Part shown: in pieces, positions 52,626 through 60,600 of the stretch
Layout of the letters: each line of letters opens with the position of its first letter
How positions within the stretch are numbered: position 1 is the stretch's first letter
Assembly (NCBI RefSeq): GCF_001999965.1
Contig: NZ_CP019646.1
Coordinates: forward strand, 2,046,001-2,110,000
From: Limihaloglobus sulfuriphilus
GTDB lineage: Bacteria > Planctomycetota > Phycisphaerae > Sedimentisphaerales > Sedimentisphaeraceae
Length of the DNA stretch: 64,000 bases
Direction: 5' to 3'
Notes under the pieces: generated by a model
What the model saw: the letters and a program-made list of their open reading frames with translations, nothing else
Database searches by the model: none
Told to the model about the DNA's origin: nothing
Translations under genes and position numbers: made by a program

Positions 52626-54073
52626 TCACCCAGCAACTGATTAACCACCTTAGGGTTGGCCTGGCCTTTTGTCTTCTGCATTACCTGGCCCATCAGGAAG
52701 CCGCGGGCCTTGCCGGACTTCTTACCTCCGCTCAATACGTCCTCTACCGCCTTGGAGTTCTCAGAAAGTACCGCGTCAACAATACCTTCAAGCTCGCCGG
52801 CATCGCTTTTCTGGATCAGGTTGAGCTGTTCGGCCAGTTTTTCCGGGTCTCCGCCGTCAGCCGCCATCTTCTCCAGAATGCTGCTCGCGGCGGTTGCGTT
52901 TACTGTGCCCTCATCGGTCATCACGCATAATTTCGCCATCGCCGCGGCAGATACGCCAAGTTCAACGAAACTTTTGCCGGCGTCTTTGGCCAGCTTGAAA
53001 CCCGTCTGGGTCAGGATATTGCAAAGCCGCTTTGGGTCGGCCCCGCCCCTGACCGCGTCTTCGAAGTAATCCGCCATATCTCGCTCCGCAGTCAGGACTC
53101 CTGCGTCATATTCGCTCAAGCCGTATTCACTTACGAAACGCATCTCACGCGCCAGGGGCAGCTCGCACATACGGGATTTGATGTCCTCAAACCATTCATC
53201 GTCCAGCTCTACCGGCACAAGGTCCGGATCGGGGAAGTAACGGTAATCGTTGGCGGCTTCTTTGCTGCGCTGGTGGAGAGTAACCTCGCGGTCGGCATCC
53301 CAGCCGCGGGTGGTCTTCTGGCCGGTTTCCATTGTTACCCCGTTTTCAACAAATTCCCCGAGCTGGCGTTTTATCTCATATTCTACACTTAACTCAAGTG
53401 CTTTAAAGCTGTTAAGATTTTTAATCTCAGCAATGGGGGTCTTGTATTTCTCGCCGCCGCGGCTGATGTGCAGGTTCACGTTGGGCTCGAACCGCATGTG
53501 CCCCTTCTGCATGTCGGCCTGCGATACACCCAGATAGCGGATAATCCGCTGCAGCTGCACTGCAAGCTCACGCACCTCAAAACCGTTGCTAAGGTCAGGC
53601 TCGGTAACGATTTCCAACAGCGGCGTGCCGGCACGGTTCAGGTCAACCTGAGAGAAGCTGCCAGAGTGGGTGTTTTTGCCGGCGTCTTCTTCGAGATGCG
53701 CACGGGTGATGCGGATTTTTTTCACATCGCCCTCTTTTGTTGGAATCTCGATATATCCATGCTCGCTCATCGGCAAATCGTACTGGCTGATCTGGTAATT
53801 TTTCGGTAAGTCCGGATAATAGTAGCTTTTACGGTCCCATTTGGTGTAGCGGGGAATGTTGCAGTTCAGCGCCAGCCCCGCCAGCACGGCATACTCGTAC
53901 GCCTTTTTGTTCATCACCGGCAACACGCCCGGCATACCAAGACACACCGGACACACACAGGTATTCGGCTCGCCGCCGTACTCAAGAGGACAACTGCAGA
54001 ACATCTTGGTTTTTGTGTTCAAATGAACATGTATCTCAAGACCGATAATAGCTTTATATTTTAAGTCGCTCAT
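52604..54073 (-). CDS. gatB: Asp-tRNA(Asn)/Glu-tRNA(Gln) amidotransferase subunit B
   Basis: GatB, with GatA and GatC, converts Glu-tRNA(Gln) or Asp-tRNA(Asn) to the amide form. The 489-residue protein shows IGLEIHVHLNTKTKMFCSC, the zinc-binding NTCVCPVCLGMPGVLP, KSYYYPDLPKNYQISQYD, DLNRAGTPLLEIVTEPD and the C-terminal YqeY-like helical domain (GFLMGQVMQKTKGQANP). Length is standard. gatA and gatC are not in the window. The last residues are encoded within a 7-bp microsatellite. Confidence 0.97.
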   Translation of the reverse strand: MSDLKYKAIIGLEIHVHLNTKTKMFCSCPLEYGGEPNTCVCPVCLGMPGVLPVMNKKAYEYAVLAGLALNCNIPRYTKWDRKSYYYPDLPKNYQISQYDLPMSEHGYIEIPTKEGDVKKIRITRAHLEEDAGKNTHSGSFSQVDLNRAGTPLLEIVTEPDLSNGFEVRELAVQLQRIIRYLGVSQADMQKGHMRFEPNVNLHISRGGEKYKTPIAEIKNLNSFKALELSVEYEIKRQLGEFVENGVTMETGQKTTRGWDADREVTLHQRSKEAANDYRYFPDPDLVPVELDDEWFEDIKSRMCELPLAREMRFVSEYGLSEYDAGVLTAERDMADYFEDAVRGGADPKRLCNILTQTGFKLAKDAGKSFVELGVSAAAMAKLCVMTDEGTVNATAASSILEKMAADGGDPEKLAEQLNLIQKSDAGELEGIVDAVLSENSKAVEDVLSGGKKSGKARGFLMGQVMQKTKGQANPKVVNQLLGEKLRIKN

Positions 54074-54210
54074 AATATTATATTCTTTGTTCCAAAATAA
54101 TCACATCAGGCGTATCCGCCTGCCGCCGCGTCGAAACAGGGTATTATAAACAATAATCCCCCCTTGTCCACACCTTAACAATACACAGGTTTGCTCATCG
54201 GCAGCAATAC

Positions 54211-54240
54211 TGTAGAGAAAATTCACGAATTTTCTCAAAA
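54211..54240. repeat. Dispersed palindromic element, copy 3
   Basis: TGTAGAGA is followed by arms GAGAAAATTC and GAATTTTCTC around CAC/G (palindrome 54215-54236), then AAAA. It is identical to the copy at 60490-60519 over the palindrome. Confidence 0.75.
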
Positions 54241-54325
54241 ACGTTAAACACAGCGCGACACCGCTTTGTCATTCCGGCGAAACCGGTGAATTAAATATGG
54301 AATATCTAATTTTTTCATAATTTCT

Positions 54326-54354
54326 TTGAACAATATACCCCCTGGGGGTATAGT
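54326..54354 (+). promoter_or_regulatory. CsoR-type operator inside a sigma70 promoter
   Basis: TTGAAC (54326-54331) and TATAGT (54349-54354) are spaced 17 bp. The spacer is filled by the perfect palindrome TATACCCCCTGGGGGTATA (54334-54352). G/C-tract palindromes of this type are the operators of CsoR/RcnR/FrmR repressors, so the operon should be repressed until metal or another ligand binds the regulator encoded just downstream. Confidence 0.88.
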
Positions 54355-54388
54355 AAGTGTATAGACATATTTAAAAAAGGTAATAACC

Positions 54389-54670
54389 ATGGCAAAAAAT
54401 CCGGATCACACAGACAACATGGCCGCACTCAGGCGAATCGAGGGCCAGGTACGCGGCGTTCAGAAAATGATAACTGAACGTAAATACTGTATTGATATAC
54501 TTATGCAGATATCCGCGATAAAAGGCGCTCTGAGCAGTGTCGAGTCAAAGATTCTCAAAAAGCACTTTCACAACTGTGTAGCTAACACCATGAAGGACGG
54601 CGGCGAAGCTGATAAGGAAGAGAAACTCGACGAGATATTCAAGCTCATACAGCGAATAAAAGGAGCCTGA
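54389..54670 (+). CDS. CsoR/RcnR-family metal-sensing repressor
   Basis: This 93-residue all-helical repressor releases its DNA when it binds ligand. The DNA-contact RRIEGQVRGVQKMI is at 15-28. The Cu(I) sensor triad of CsoR is present: Cys34 (KYCIDIL), His59 and Cys63 (KKHFHNCV), with the H-x3-C spacing of copper sensors rather than the HCHH pattern of nickel sensors. It directly follows its palindromic operator and heads a transport operon. Confidence 0.93.
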   Translation: MAKNPDHTDNMAALRRIEGQVRGVQKMITERKYCIDILMQISAIKGALSSVESKILKKHFHNCVANTMKDGGEADKEEKLDEIFKLIQRIKGA

Positions 54671-54672
54671 AG

Positions 54673-55689
54673 ATGGTCAAAACCACTGAAAACATATTAT
54701 TGATCGCCGCGGCAGTTATCCTGGCCGGCGTATCATACGCGGCGGCTGAGGGGGACTTCTACAAGGAAGCCCTGATAACCGGCGGTTATTCGGATAATGA
54801 CCAGTGGATCGGCAGCAGCGGCCGCGGCATGAGAAACGCAGTGGGATTCGAGTATTTCCGCAAATTCTCTGATGAGTACGGCGACTACATGACCATGGAT
54901 ATCCAGATGCGGTTTGCCTATGAGGACCGTGAAAGCGGCGATGATGCCTTCGGGCTGGAGATTCACAACGCCTGGCTGGATTTCAATACCGGCCTGGGCA
55001 GTGCCCTGCGGGTTGGGCATTTTTCGCCGGCGTTCGGGCTTGAACCGCTGATCGACACGCACAGCAGCCTCCTGCAAACGCTGGCAATGAAAAACATCGG
55101 CTTCAAGAAGGACTGGGGGCTGGGCTACCGCGGCCTGCTCGGTGATTTTGATTATCAGGTCGCAGCGCAGCTCGGCTCGGGCATGAGCATCATGGCAGAG
55201 GACGATAACTATCTGCTCTCGGGAAGGATAAGCACATCGCAAACCAGAGACAAACAGTTAGGCCTCTCAGTTCTCTACGGCAGGACACTTCAGGCATCAG
55301 AAATGTGGACGATACCAAAACCCCGGCTTATGTCAAATGAGAGCGTCCTGAAAAAACGAGTCGGCATTGACTATCAGTCGCCGCTGTGGCTGTTCGATTT
55401 CAAAACAGAGGCCGCTTTTGGTGAAGACGACGGAGAAACCGTCGGCGGCGCGATGGCTCAGATTGAATACACGCTCCCCCAGCAGCAAAGGACAAAACTC
55501 AAGATGCAGACAATATACTGGTCCGACAGCCTCGAGGATAAAAACCTGCGGGACCTTACCCTGCTGCCGGTTATCGAACACCAATTATCAGATACCACGA
55601 CTCTGCGGGCAGGGTATTACCATGACCTGCACTCAAGAAAAGACGAAGACAAAATGGTTGTTGTTCAGCTTTATTACTACGGAAAGTGA
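54673..55689 (+). CDS. Porin-like outer-membrane beta-barrel protein
   Basis: This 338-residue exported protein (signal peptide to about residue 26, VSYAAAEG) consists of alternating amphipathic strands (GFEYFRKFSDEYGDYMTMD, NAWLDFNTGLGSALRVGHF) and ends with the aromatic strand MVVVQLYYYG typical of outer-membrane barrels. The family is not recognised. As part of a CsoR-controlled export operon, it may provide passage across the outer membrane. It starts 2 bp after the regulator's stop. Confidence 0.75.
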   Translation: MVKTTENILLIAAAVILAGVSYAAAEGDFYKEALITGGYSDNDQWIGSSGRGMRNAVGFEYFRKFSDEYGDYMTMDIQMRFAYEDRESGDDAFGLEIHNAWLDFNTGLGSALRVGHFSPAFGLEPLIDTHSSLLQTLAMKNIGFKKDWGLGYRGLLGDFDYQVAAQLGSGMSIMAEDDNYLLSGRISTSQTRDKQLGLSVLYGRTLQASEMWTIPKPRLMSNESVLKKRVGIDYQSPLWLFDFKTEAAFGEDDGETVGGAMAQIEYTLPQQQRTKLKMQTIYWSDSLEDKNLRDLTLLPVIEHQLSDTTTLRAGYYHDLHSRKDEDKMVVVQLYYYGK

Positions 55690-55697
55690 GGTAAGAA

Positions 55698-56354
55698 ATG
55701 AAAAAAGCAATCACAATTTTTATTATAAATTTAATCGTCTGCGGCGGTTTGTTCGCGGCTGTGGGCTGTACGCTCAATGACCCGGACAGAGACATCAGGC
55801 GGCTTTTTCCCAAGGCGACAAACTATAAAACCGAGTTTATAACTATAAAGGAACGCGGCGGAGAAGAGCTGCTCAAAGAAACCCAGAAAAAACTCGGCGA
55901 TAAATTTGAACCCGTTTACGAGTCTATAGACGTGCCGTATGCCTATTACACGGTTTTGCACAAAAAAGACATTATTGGATACGTTCACGGTGTAAACCAG
56001 AAAGGCCGATTCGGCGGGATGCAGCTGATCCTCGCAACGAATTCCGCAGGGGTGATACTGGATTTCTACTATCAGAAGATAACCTCGCCGGAGTCTAAAA
56101 AATTCCGCGGCAAGGATTTTACCGGGCTTTTAAAAAATTTGAGCTTAAAGGAATTCTACACCACAGACATCAAAGAAAAGATTAAAGATCCAAGCGAAAA
56201 AAACTCGCAGGATTATCATGCAACAATACGCGGAATAAAGAAAAACCTGATCCTGCTTGACGAATTCAAGCTGGAAAACAAATATGACAAATATTTTTAT
56301 AAAGACGAAAACAAACAAAACAAGGAGAACGACCATGAAAAAGACAATGATTAA
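55698..56354 (+). CDS. FMN-binding-domain-like lipoprotein
   Basis: This 218-residue protein has a signal with lipobox AAVGC (Cys near 24), so it is anchored in a membrane. The middle (DIIGYVHGVNQKGRFGGMQL, AGVILDFYYQKITSPESKKF) resembles the FMN_bind domain of RnfG/NosR-type proteins, but no clear SGAT-type flavinylation site is seen. The C-terminus is Lys/Asn-rich. It overlaps the start of the next gene by 20 bp. Confidence 0.7.
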   Translation: MKKAITIFIINLIVCGGLFAAVGCTLNDPDRDIRRLFPKATNYKTEFITIKERGGEELLKETQKKLGDKFEPVYESIDVPYAYYTVLHKKDIIGYVHGVNQKGRFGGMQLILATNSAGVILDFYYQKITSPESKKFRGKDFTGLLKNLSLKEFYTTDIKEKIKDPSEKNSQDYHATIRGIKKNLILLDEFKLENKYDKYFYKDENKQNKENDHEKDND

Positions 56355-56715
56355 CATAACAGCATCAGCAGTAATTCTGGCAGCCGCACTCTTCATCGCC
56401 GGCTGCGGCGAAAAAGAGACCGAGCAATACGGCAGCGCGATAACATCTCAAGAGACCGTTTCTGTTAAGGAGATTTTGAGCGAGCCGGAGTCCTTCACCG
56501 ATAAACCGGTAGTCATAGAGGGCGAGATAGCGGCGGTATGCCCGAGCGGCTGCTGGTTTGACCTAAACAGCGACGGTCTGGAAATACATGTCGATATAAA
56601 ACCCAGCGGCTTTGAAATCCCCCAAAAGCAGGGATCACAGGCGGCCGTTGAAGGAACGGTAGAACTCACCGGCGGACAAGTAAACTTCATAGGAACGGGA
56701 GTGCGAATAAAATGA
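56335..56715 (+). CDS. OB-fold-like lipoprotein with CPSGCW motif
   Basis: This 126-residue lipoprotein (signal with lipobox FIAGC) contains a small beta domain with VVIEGEIAAVCPSGCWFDL and EIHVDIKP..., an OB-fold pattern seen in DUF4920-like proteins. Two Cys in CPSGC could bind metal or form a disulfide. ATG 56335 is preceded by GGAG; the longer frame from 56257 runs inside the upstream gene. It joins the permease gene with a 4-bp overlap. Confidence 0.78.
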   Translation: MKKTMINITASAVILAAALFIAGCGEKETEQYGSAITSQETVSVKEILSEPESFTDKPVVIEGEIAAVCPSGCWFDLNSDGLEIHVDIKPSGFEIPQKQGSQAAVEGTVELTGGQVNFIGTGVRIK

Positions 56716-57896
56716 ACGTGTTAAATTTATCAGCAAAGAACCTCAAGCGTAAAAAAATCCGTACCTCGCTGACAATCGGCGGCGTCGCGATCGCTGTGGC
56801 GGTTCTGGTGAGCCTGGCCGGTTTTGACCGGGGTTACCAGAAGTCGCTGACCGGCAATATTGACAAGATGGGTTATCAGCTTCTGGTAACCGCCAAGGGC
56901 TGCCCGTATGAAGCCGCGACACTTATGCTCAAAGGCGGCGGCGGGCTGCGATACATGGAAGACGATATATATAACAAAATTAAAAACGACCCGAGAATCG
57001 ACAAGATTACTCCCCAGCTGGTCTCAACGGCTTTTGACCCGGACAGACAGGAAGGCCAGGGCGGATTCGTGATGTATATGGGAATCACGGATTCGTATCT
57101 CGAACTCAAACCATGGTCGAAGTTTCAAAACGGCGGCTGGTTCTCCAGTGATACCGCCGAAGAGGTCATCATGGGCTACGAGGCCGCCGAGGTCGAACAG
57201 CGCCATGTCGGTGATGAGATTTATATTCCGAAGATAGACAAGATCCTCAAGGTTGTCGGCATATTCGAGCGAACCGGCACACAGGACGACGGCATAATAT
57301 TCATGCCTCTGAAAACCACACAGAATATTTTTTCACTCGATGGCAAACTCACCGGTGTCGGGCTCAAGCTCAAGGATATCCAGCAAATAGCCGAATTTGA
57401 AGAAGATCTCTACAACGAACCGGGGATCCAGGTAATCAGCATGGCACAGGTACGCGGAACGATACTAAACCTGATATCCTCGGCAAAGGTGATGGCAAAC
57501 TCAATCGGGATTATCGCCGTCTTCATAGCGGTCATAGGTGTGGTCAACACGATACTTATGTCAGTATTCGAGCGAACCCGCGAGATCGGAGTCATGAAAG
57601 CCATCGGTGCTTCTAAGGCGGCAGTATTCCGGCTGATATGGACAGAAACAATACTTGTCTGCTCTGTCGGCGGCCTTCTGGGCTGTGTACTCGCCATCGT
57701 CGGCAGCGGCATAGTAGAGCATATCATAAAGGCCGTTCTGCCATACGCGCCGGAGGGCGAAATCGTACTTATAGGGCCCTCGCTGCTCCTGGCAGCAATA
57801 GCGGGAACGATCATAACCGGCTTTGTCGCCGGCATATACCCTGCATGGCGGGCGTCTTCGATGCGGCCTGTAGAAGCCATAAGAACAGGAGAATAA
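56712..57896 (+). CDS. FtsX/MacB-type ABC permease
   Basis: This 394-residue permease has an N-terminal helix (about 15-40), a large extracytoplasmic domain, and three C-terminal helices with FERTREIGVMKAIGASKAAV and the closing ASSMRPVEAIRTGE. It is of the MacB/LolC class and works with the ATPase 1 bp downstream. ATG overlaps the stop of the OB-fold gene (ATGA). In this operon it probably moves a ligand-linked lipid, peptide or metal complex outward. Confidence 0.92.
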   Translation: MNVLNLSAKNLKRKKIRTSLTIGGVAIAVAVLVSLAGFDRGYQKSLTGNIDKMGYQLLVTAKGCPYEAATLMLKGGGGLRYMEDDIYNKIKNDPRIDKITPQLVSTAFDPDRQEGQGGFVMYMGITDSYLELKPWSKFQNGGWFSSDTAEEVIMGYEAAEVEQRHVGDEIYIPKIDKILKVVGIFERTGTQDDGIIFMPLKTTQNIFSLDGKLTGVGLKLKDIQQIAEFEEDLYNEPGIQVISMAQVRGTILNLISSAKVMANSIGIIAVFIAVIGVVNTILMSVFERTREIGVMKAIGASKAAVFRLIWTETILVCSVGGLLGCVLAIVGSGIVEHIIKAVLPYAPEGEIVLIGPSLLLAAIAGTIITGFVAGIYPAWRASSMRPVEAIRTGE

Positions 57897-57897
57897 A

Positions 57898-58587
57898 ATG
57901 ACAGACACAATTGTAAAAGCAGAAAAACTCTCCAAAACATATAAACTCTTCGCAGAAGAAATCAGAGCGGTTGACAACGTGGATATCGAGATAAAAAAAG
58001 GTGAATTTGTCTCCCTTATGGGCCCCTCCGGCTCGGGTAAGACGACGATGCTGGATATGATAGGCTGCCTGGACAGTGTGAGCTCCGGCAGGCTCGAGAT
58101 ACTCGGCCGCGACGTATCAAATCTGCCGGAAAAAAAACTTGTCGAGATACGCAGAGGAAAGATTGGATTTATTTTCCAGGACTTCTCGCTGATCCCGAGT
58201 CTTACGGCACTTGAGAATATACAGCTTACTCTCTACTTTGCCGGCATAAACCGCGATACGTCCGAGACGGTAAAGCTCCTTGAGCGTGTCGGGCTTGGAA
58301 AGCGTATTAACCATCTACCAAAGCAGATGTCCGGCGGAGAAAATCAGCGTGTCGCCATAGCCCGTTCACTCGCCGCCAATCCCGAATTTCTGCTGGCAGA
58401 CGAGCCGACCGGGCATCTTGACTCGGAGACGTCACAGGAGATTGTAAATGTTTTCAAACAGCTCAACGTCGAAGACGGTTTGACAATAATCCTGGCAACG
58501 CACGATAGCAGCCTCGGTCTCCAGACGCCGCGGACTATCTACCTGCGGGACGGCAAAATCGACAAAAAAGAAAAGGCTTCAGCGTGA
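57898..58587 (+). CDS. ABC transporter ATP-binding protein
   Basis: This 229-residue ATPase carries Walker A GPSGSGKTT (~42-50), GFIFQDFSLIPSLT (Q-loop), [28 protein letters not shown] and the H-loop ATHD. It powers the adjacent permease. Its last codons lie within an 18-bp sequence that recurs at the end of the convergent AraC gene 925 bp away. Confidence 0.95.
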   Translation: MTDTIVKAEKLSKTYKLFAEEIRAVDNVDIEIKKGEFVSLMGPSGSGKTTMLDMIGCLDSVSSGRLEILGRDVSNLPEKKLVEIRRGKIGFIFQDFSLIPSLTALENIQLTLYFAGINRDTSETVKLLERVGLGKRINHLPKQMSGGENQRVAIARSLAANPEFLLADEPTGHLDSETSQEIVNVFKQLNVEDGLTIILATHDSSLGLQTPRTIYLRDGKIDKKEKASA

Positions 58588-58589
58588 AT
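58572..58589. repeat. 18-bp direct repeat, left copy
   Basis: AAAGGCTTCAGCGTGAAT overlaps the stop codon of the ABC ATPase gene. The identical sequence lies at 59497-59514 over the stop of the convergent araC-type gene. Confidence 0.85.
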
Positions 58590-58660
58590 TGACAATATGA
58601 GCAGAGCATCCATCCCCTGAAGCCTTTACTGCTTAGCCCTTAGTTCCCGCGACAACACTG

Positions 58661-58754
58661 TAGAGACGCATTGCATGCGTCTCAAAACGTCGATACCCAT
58701 ATTATCGCCGGAACATGACATGACACGAAAGAGACGCAAGCATTGCGTCTCTAC
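58661..58754. repeat. Inverted pair of GAGACGC palindromes
   Basis: TAGAGACGCATTGCATGCG then TCTC (58661-58683) and, 47 bp on, GAGACGCAAGCATTGCGTCTC followed by TAC (58731-58754). The first has the TGTAGAGA...TCTCAAAA frame of the dispersed palindromes elsewhere in this window; the second is in reverse. This hairpin type is common in intergenic DNA of diverse bacteria. Confidence 0.8.
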
Positions 58755-58769
58755 ACCCGGCGCAGATAC

Positions 58770-59490
58770 ATGAGTCTGTCAAAGAGCTTTATTTTATATC
58801 ATTCGTATTATACAAGATTTACCGCAATCCGCAAGATGTATTTCTCAGATAATAAATTCAAACCGAGGCTGACGGGCAAACATAAACAAAAAAATTAAAA
58901 GGGCCTATGTCGCAACATTATTAAAAAGAGACTTCACCCCGTTCCGTTTGCCCTCTTATCATAAATGAATCAGGTTTCAACACATTTAAACAGGAACCAT
59001 AAAGTATTCATTTGTAATAGCTTACAAAAACAAAGAGTCTCAACCCTTTTAATTCAACCCTCGTAATTGAACATCCACTTGGAATCTTTCCTCCGCTTTG
59101 TTCTTTATGGTTTTTAATTTTTACCATGAAGGCATTGAAGCTAATGAAGTTAATAATATTTATTTCTTCATGCTCTTCACTTGCTTCATGGTTTATTATT
59201 ATATATCCGCAGATTATTTAATATATTGGACAGGATTAAACCCTGGTTTATTCAAATCTTGTTAATCGTGTAAATCATGTCCACTTAATTCCTGATTAAA
59301 TAAACTACCCCGTCAGGCTGCGCCTGGCACCCCTTCACAATCGAAGTGGAATTGTTTGCCGCGAAAAATATGAGTATGTCAGAGAGCTTTATTTTCTATC
59401 ATTACTATTATAGCAGATTTACAGAAATCCGCAAGATGTATTTCTCGGGTAACAGGTTAAAACCGCGGCTGAGGTATAAACATAAACTTA
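58770..59490. repeat. Two ~125-bp diverged direct repeats
   Basis: A unit starting ATGAGT(C/A)TGTCA(A/G)AGAGCT, passing through GCAAGATGTATTTCTC and ending near AAACATAAAC, occurs at about 58770-58890 and again at about 59370-59490. The copies are clearly related but have many substitutions. Confidence 0.75.
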
Positions 59491-59496
59491 TTAAGT

Positions 59497-59514
59497 AAAG
59501 GCTTCAGCGTGAAT
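59497..59514. repeat. 18-bp direct repeat, right copy
   Basis: Identical to 58572-58589. It contains the last codons and stop (TCA on the plus strand, 59504-59506) of the minus-strand AraC-type gene. Confidence 0.85.
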
Positions 59515-60376
59515 CGCGTCTGTACTGGATGGGGGTTTTCATTGTGTAGCGTTTAAAGACCGTAGCGAAATACTGACTCGATGAAAAGCCCAGCGAGTAG
59601 GCGATATCCGTAACGGATTTTGATGTCCGGCTGAGAAGCTGTGATGCGTTGTCGATCTTTTTGCGGAGCTGGTATTCCGCCGGCGGTATGCCGACACGGC
59701 GTTTGAATTTCGCCTTGAAGCGTGAGGCTGAGAGTCCCGCCGCCGCGGCAAGCTCATCAACACTGAAATATCTGTCGGGGTTTGCCTCGAGCAAATCAAG
59801 CACCCTTTGCAGCTCTGCCGTTACAGTAACAGAATCCTCCCGCCGGCTGCACTCCACCACCCTGAGCAGAAGCTCGGTAAGCCGGCTCGACATTGAGAGC
59901 CTCTGCAAATCAGCCCCGGGTGAGAAGGCGATCTTAAACAGCTCTTCAAACAAAACCTCTATCTTCTTATCGCCGTTGAACATGCAGCTGCCAATGCCGC
60001 CAAGGGCATCAGCCAGGAGAAGAGACTCCCTGTTTGTTAGCGAGAGTATGCTTTGCGGCGTTGGCGGGAGATACACGTGCAGCCAGTAAAAAAGGCTCCG
60101 CTGCATGATGTAGCTGCCGCTGCCGTGGGGGACATCGGGCTGGGTCAGGAAAATCTGGTTCCCGCTGACGTGATACTCCCTGCCGCCGACGGTAAACACC
60201 TGCCTGCCGCGTATCATATACACCAGCTCAAGACAGCCCCTATGCACGTGCTGTTCGAGCTCATTCGTGGCTGAGCTCTGGATATTAACCCCCAGAAGAG
60301 GCACTTCAGGAAGGCCGTAATCCGCAAGATTAAGCAGAACCCGCCGCCGCGTTCCTATTATATCATAAATACTCAT
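59504..60376 (-). CDS. AraC-family transcriptional regulator
   Basis: This 290-residue regulator has an N-terminal cupin-like sensory domain (about 10-140; HVHRGCLELVYMIRGRQVF, QPDVPHGSGSYI) and a C-terminal pair of helix-turn-helix motifs (DELAAAAGLSASRFKAKFKR; VTDIAYSLGFSSSQYFATVF). ATG 60376 is chosen: the longer frame to 60547 reads through a dispersed palindrome and has no homology. It is divergent from the UroD-like gene, which it probably controls in response to a small molecule, perhaps a sugar. Confidence 0.93.
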   Translation of the reverse strand: MSIYDIIGTRRRVLLNLADYGLPEVPLLGVNIQSSATNELEQHVHRGCLELVYMIRGRQVFTVGGREYHVSGNQIFLTQPDVPHGSGSYIMQRSLFYWLHVYLPPTPQSILSLTNRESLLLADALGGIGSCMFNGDKKIEVLFEELFKIAFSPGADLQRLSMSSRLTELLLRVVECSRREDSVTVTAELQRVLDLLEANPDRYFSVDELAAAAGLSASRFKAKFKRRVGIPPAEYQLRKKIDNASQLLSRTSKSVTDIAYSLGFSSSQYFATVFKRYTMKTPIQYRRDSR

Positions 60377-60600
60377 TATGTTTAAAATTGTACTGCAAAA
60401 CGAAATTAAACGCAAAACATTTTCAAATGCTGTATAATGTTTTAGTAGTATTTTTTTGGCGGCAGAAGATAGTCTGGCTAATGCAGTATTGTAGAGAAAA
60501 TTCACGAATTTTCTCAAAACTCCCAGCATACCTGGGACTGCAAACAAGACCAGAAAACGTTTATGCCGCGGCAGATAAAACTAAATTTCTGGAGTTAGTT
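60377..60600. promoter_or_regulatory. Divergent AraC/UroD-like promoter region with palindrome
   Basis: The 224-bp gap contains one more dispersed palindrome (60490-60519, arms GAGAAAATTC and GAATTTTCTC). AraC binding sites are presumably here but no direct-repeat operator is obvious. GGAG at 60591-60594 precedes the UroD-like ATG. Confidence 0.5.

Larger units (their letters stand above)
54074..54388. other. Intergenic region upstream of the csoR-like operon
   Basis: Besides the promoter/operator it holds one dispersed palindrome (54211-54240) and a GC-rich fragment (54250-54290, CCGCTTTGTCATTCCGGCG) that partly recurs at 6000-6020. No gene is seen. Confidence 0.45.
58588..59503. other. 916-bp non-coding block between convergent genes
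   Basis: No gene is supported. The block is bounded by the 18-bp direct repeat and by a 14-bp inverted repeat (CTGAAGCCTTTACT, 58617-58630; AGTAAAGGCTTCAG, 59494-59507). Inside are an inverted pair of GAGACGCA-type palindromes (58661-58754), two ~125-bp diverged direct repeats (about 58770-58890 and 59370-59490), and low-complexity sequence. It looks like an inserted or rearranged repetitive element. Confidence 0.6.

Noticed and set aside
60377-60547. 57-residue N-terminal extension of the AraC gene
   Set aside because: It reads through a dispersed palindrome present elsewhere in intergenic DNA, and the domain begins at the ATG at 60376.
60388-60600. N-terminal extension of the UroD-like gene
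   Set aside because: It crosses the same palindrome and the ATG at 60601 has a ribosome-binding site and starts the family domain.
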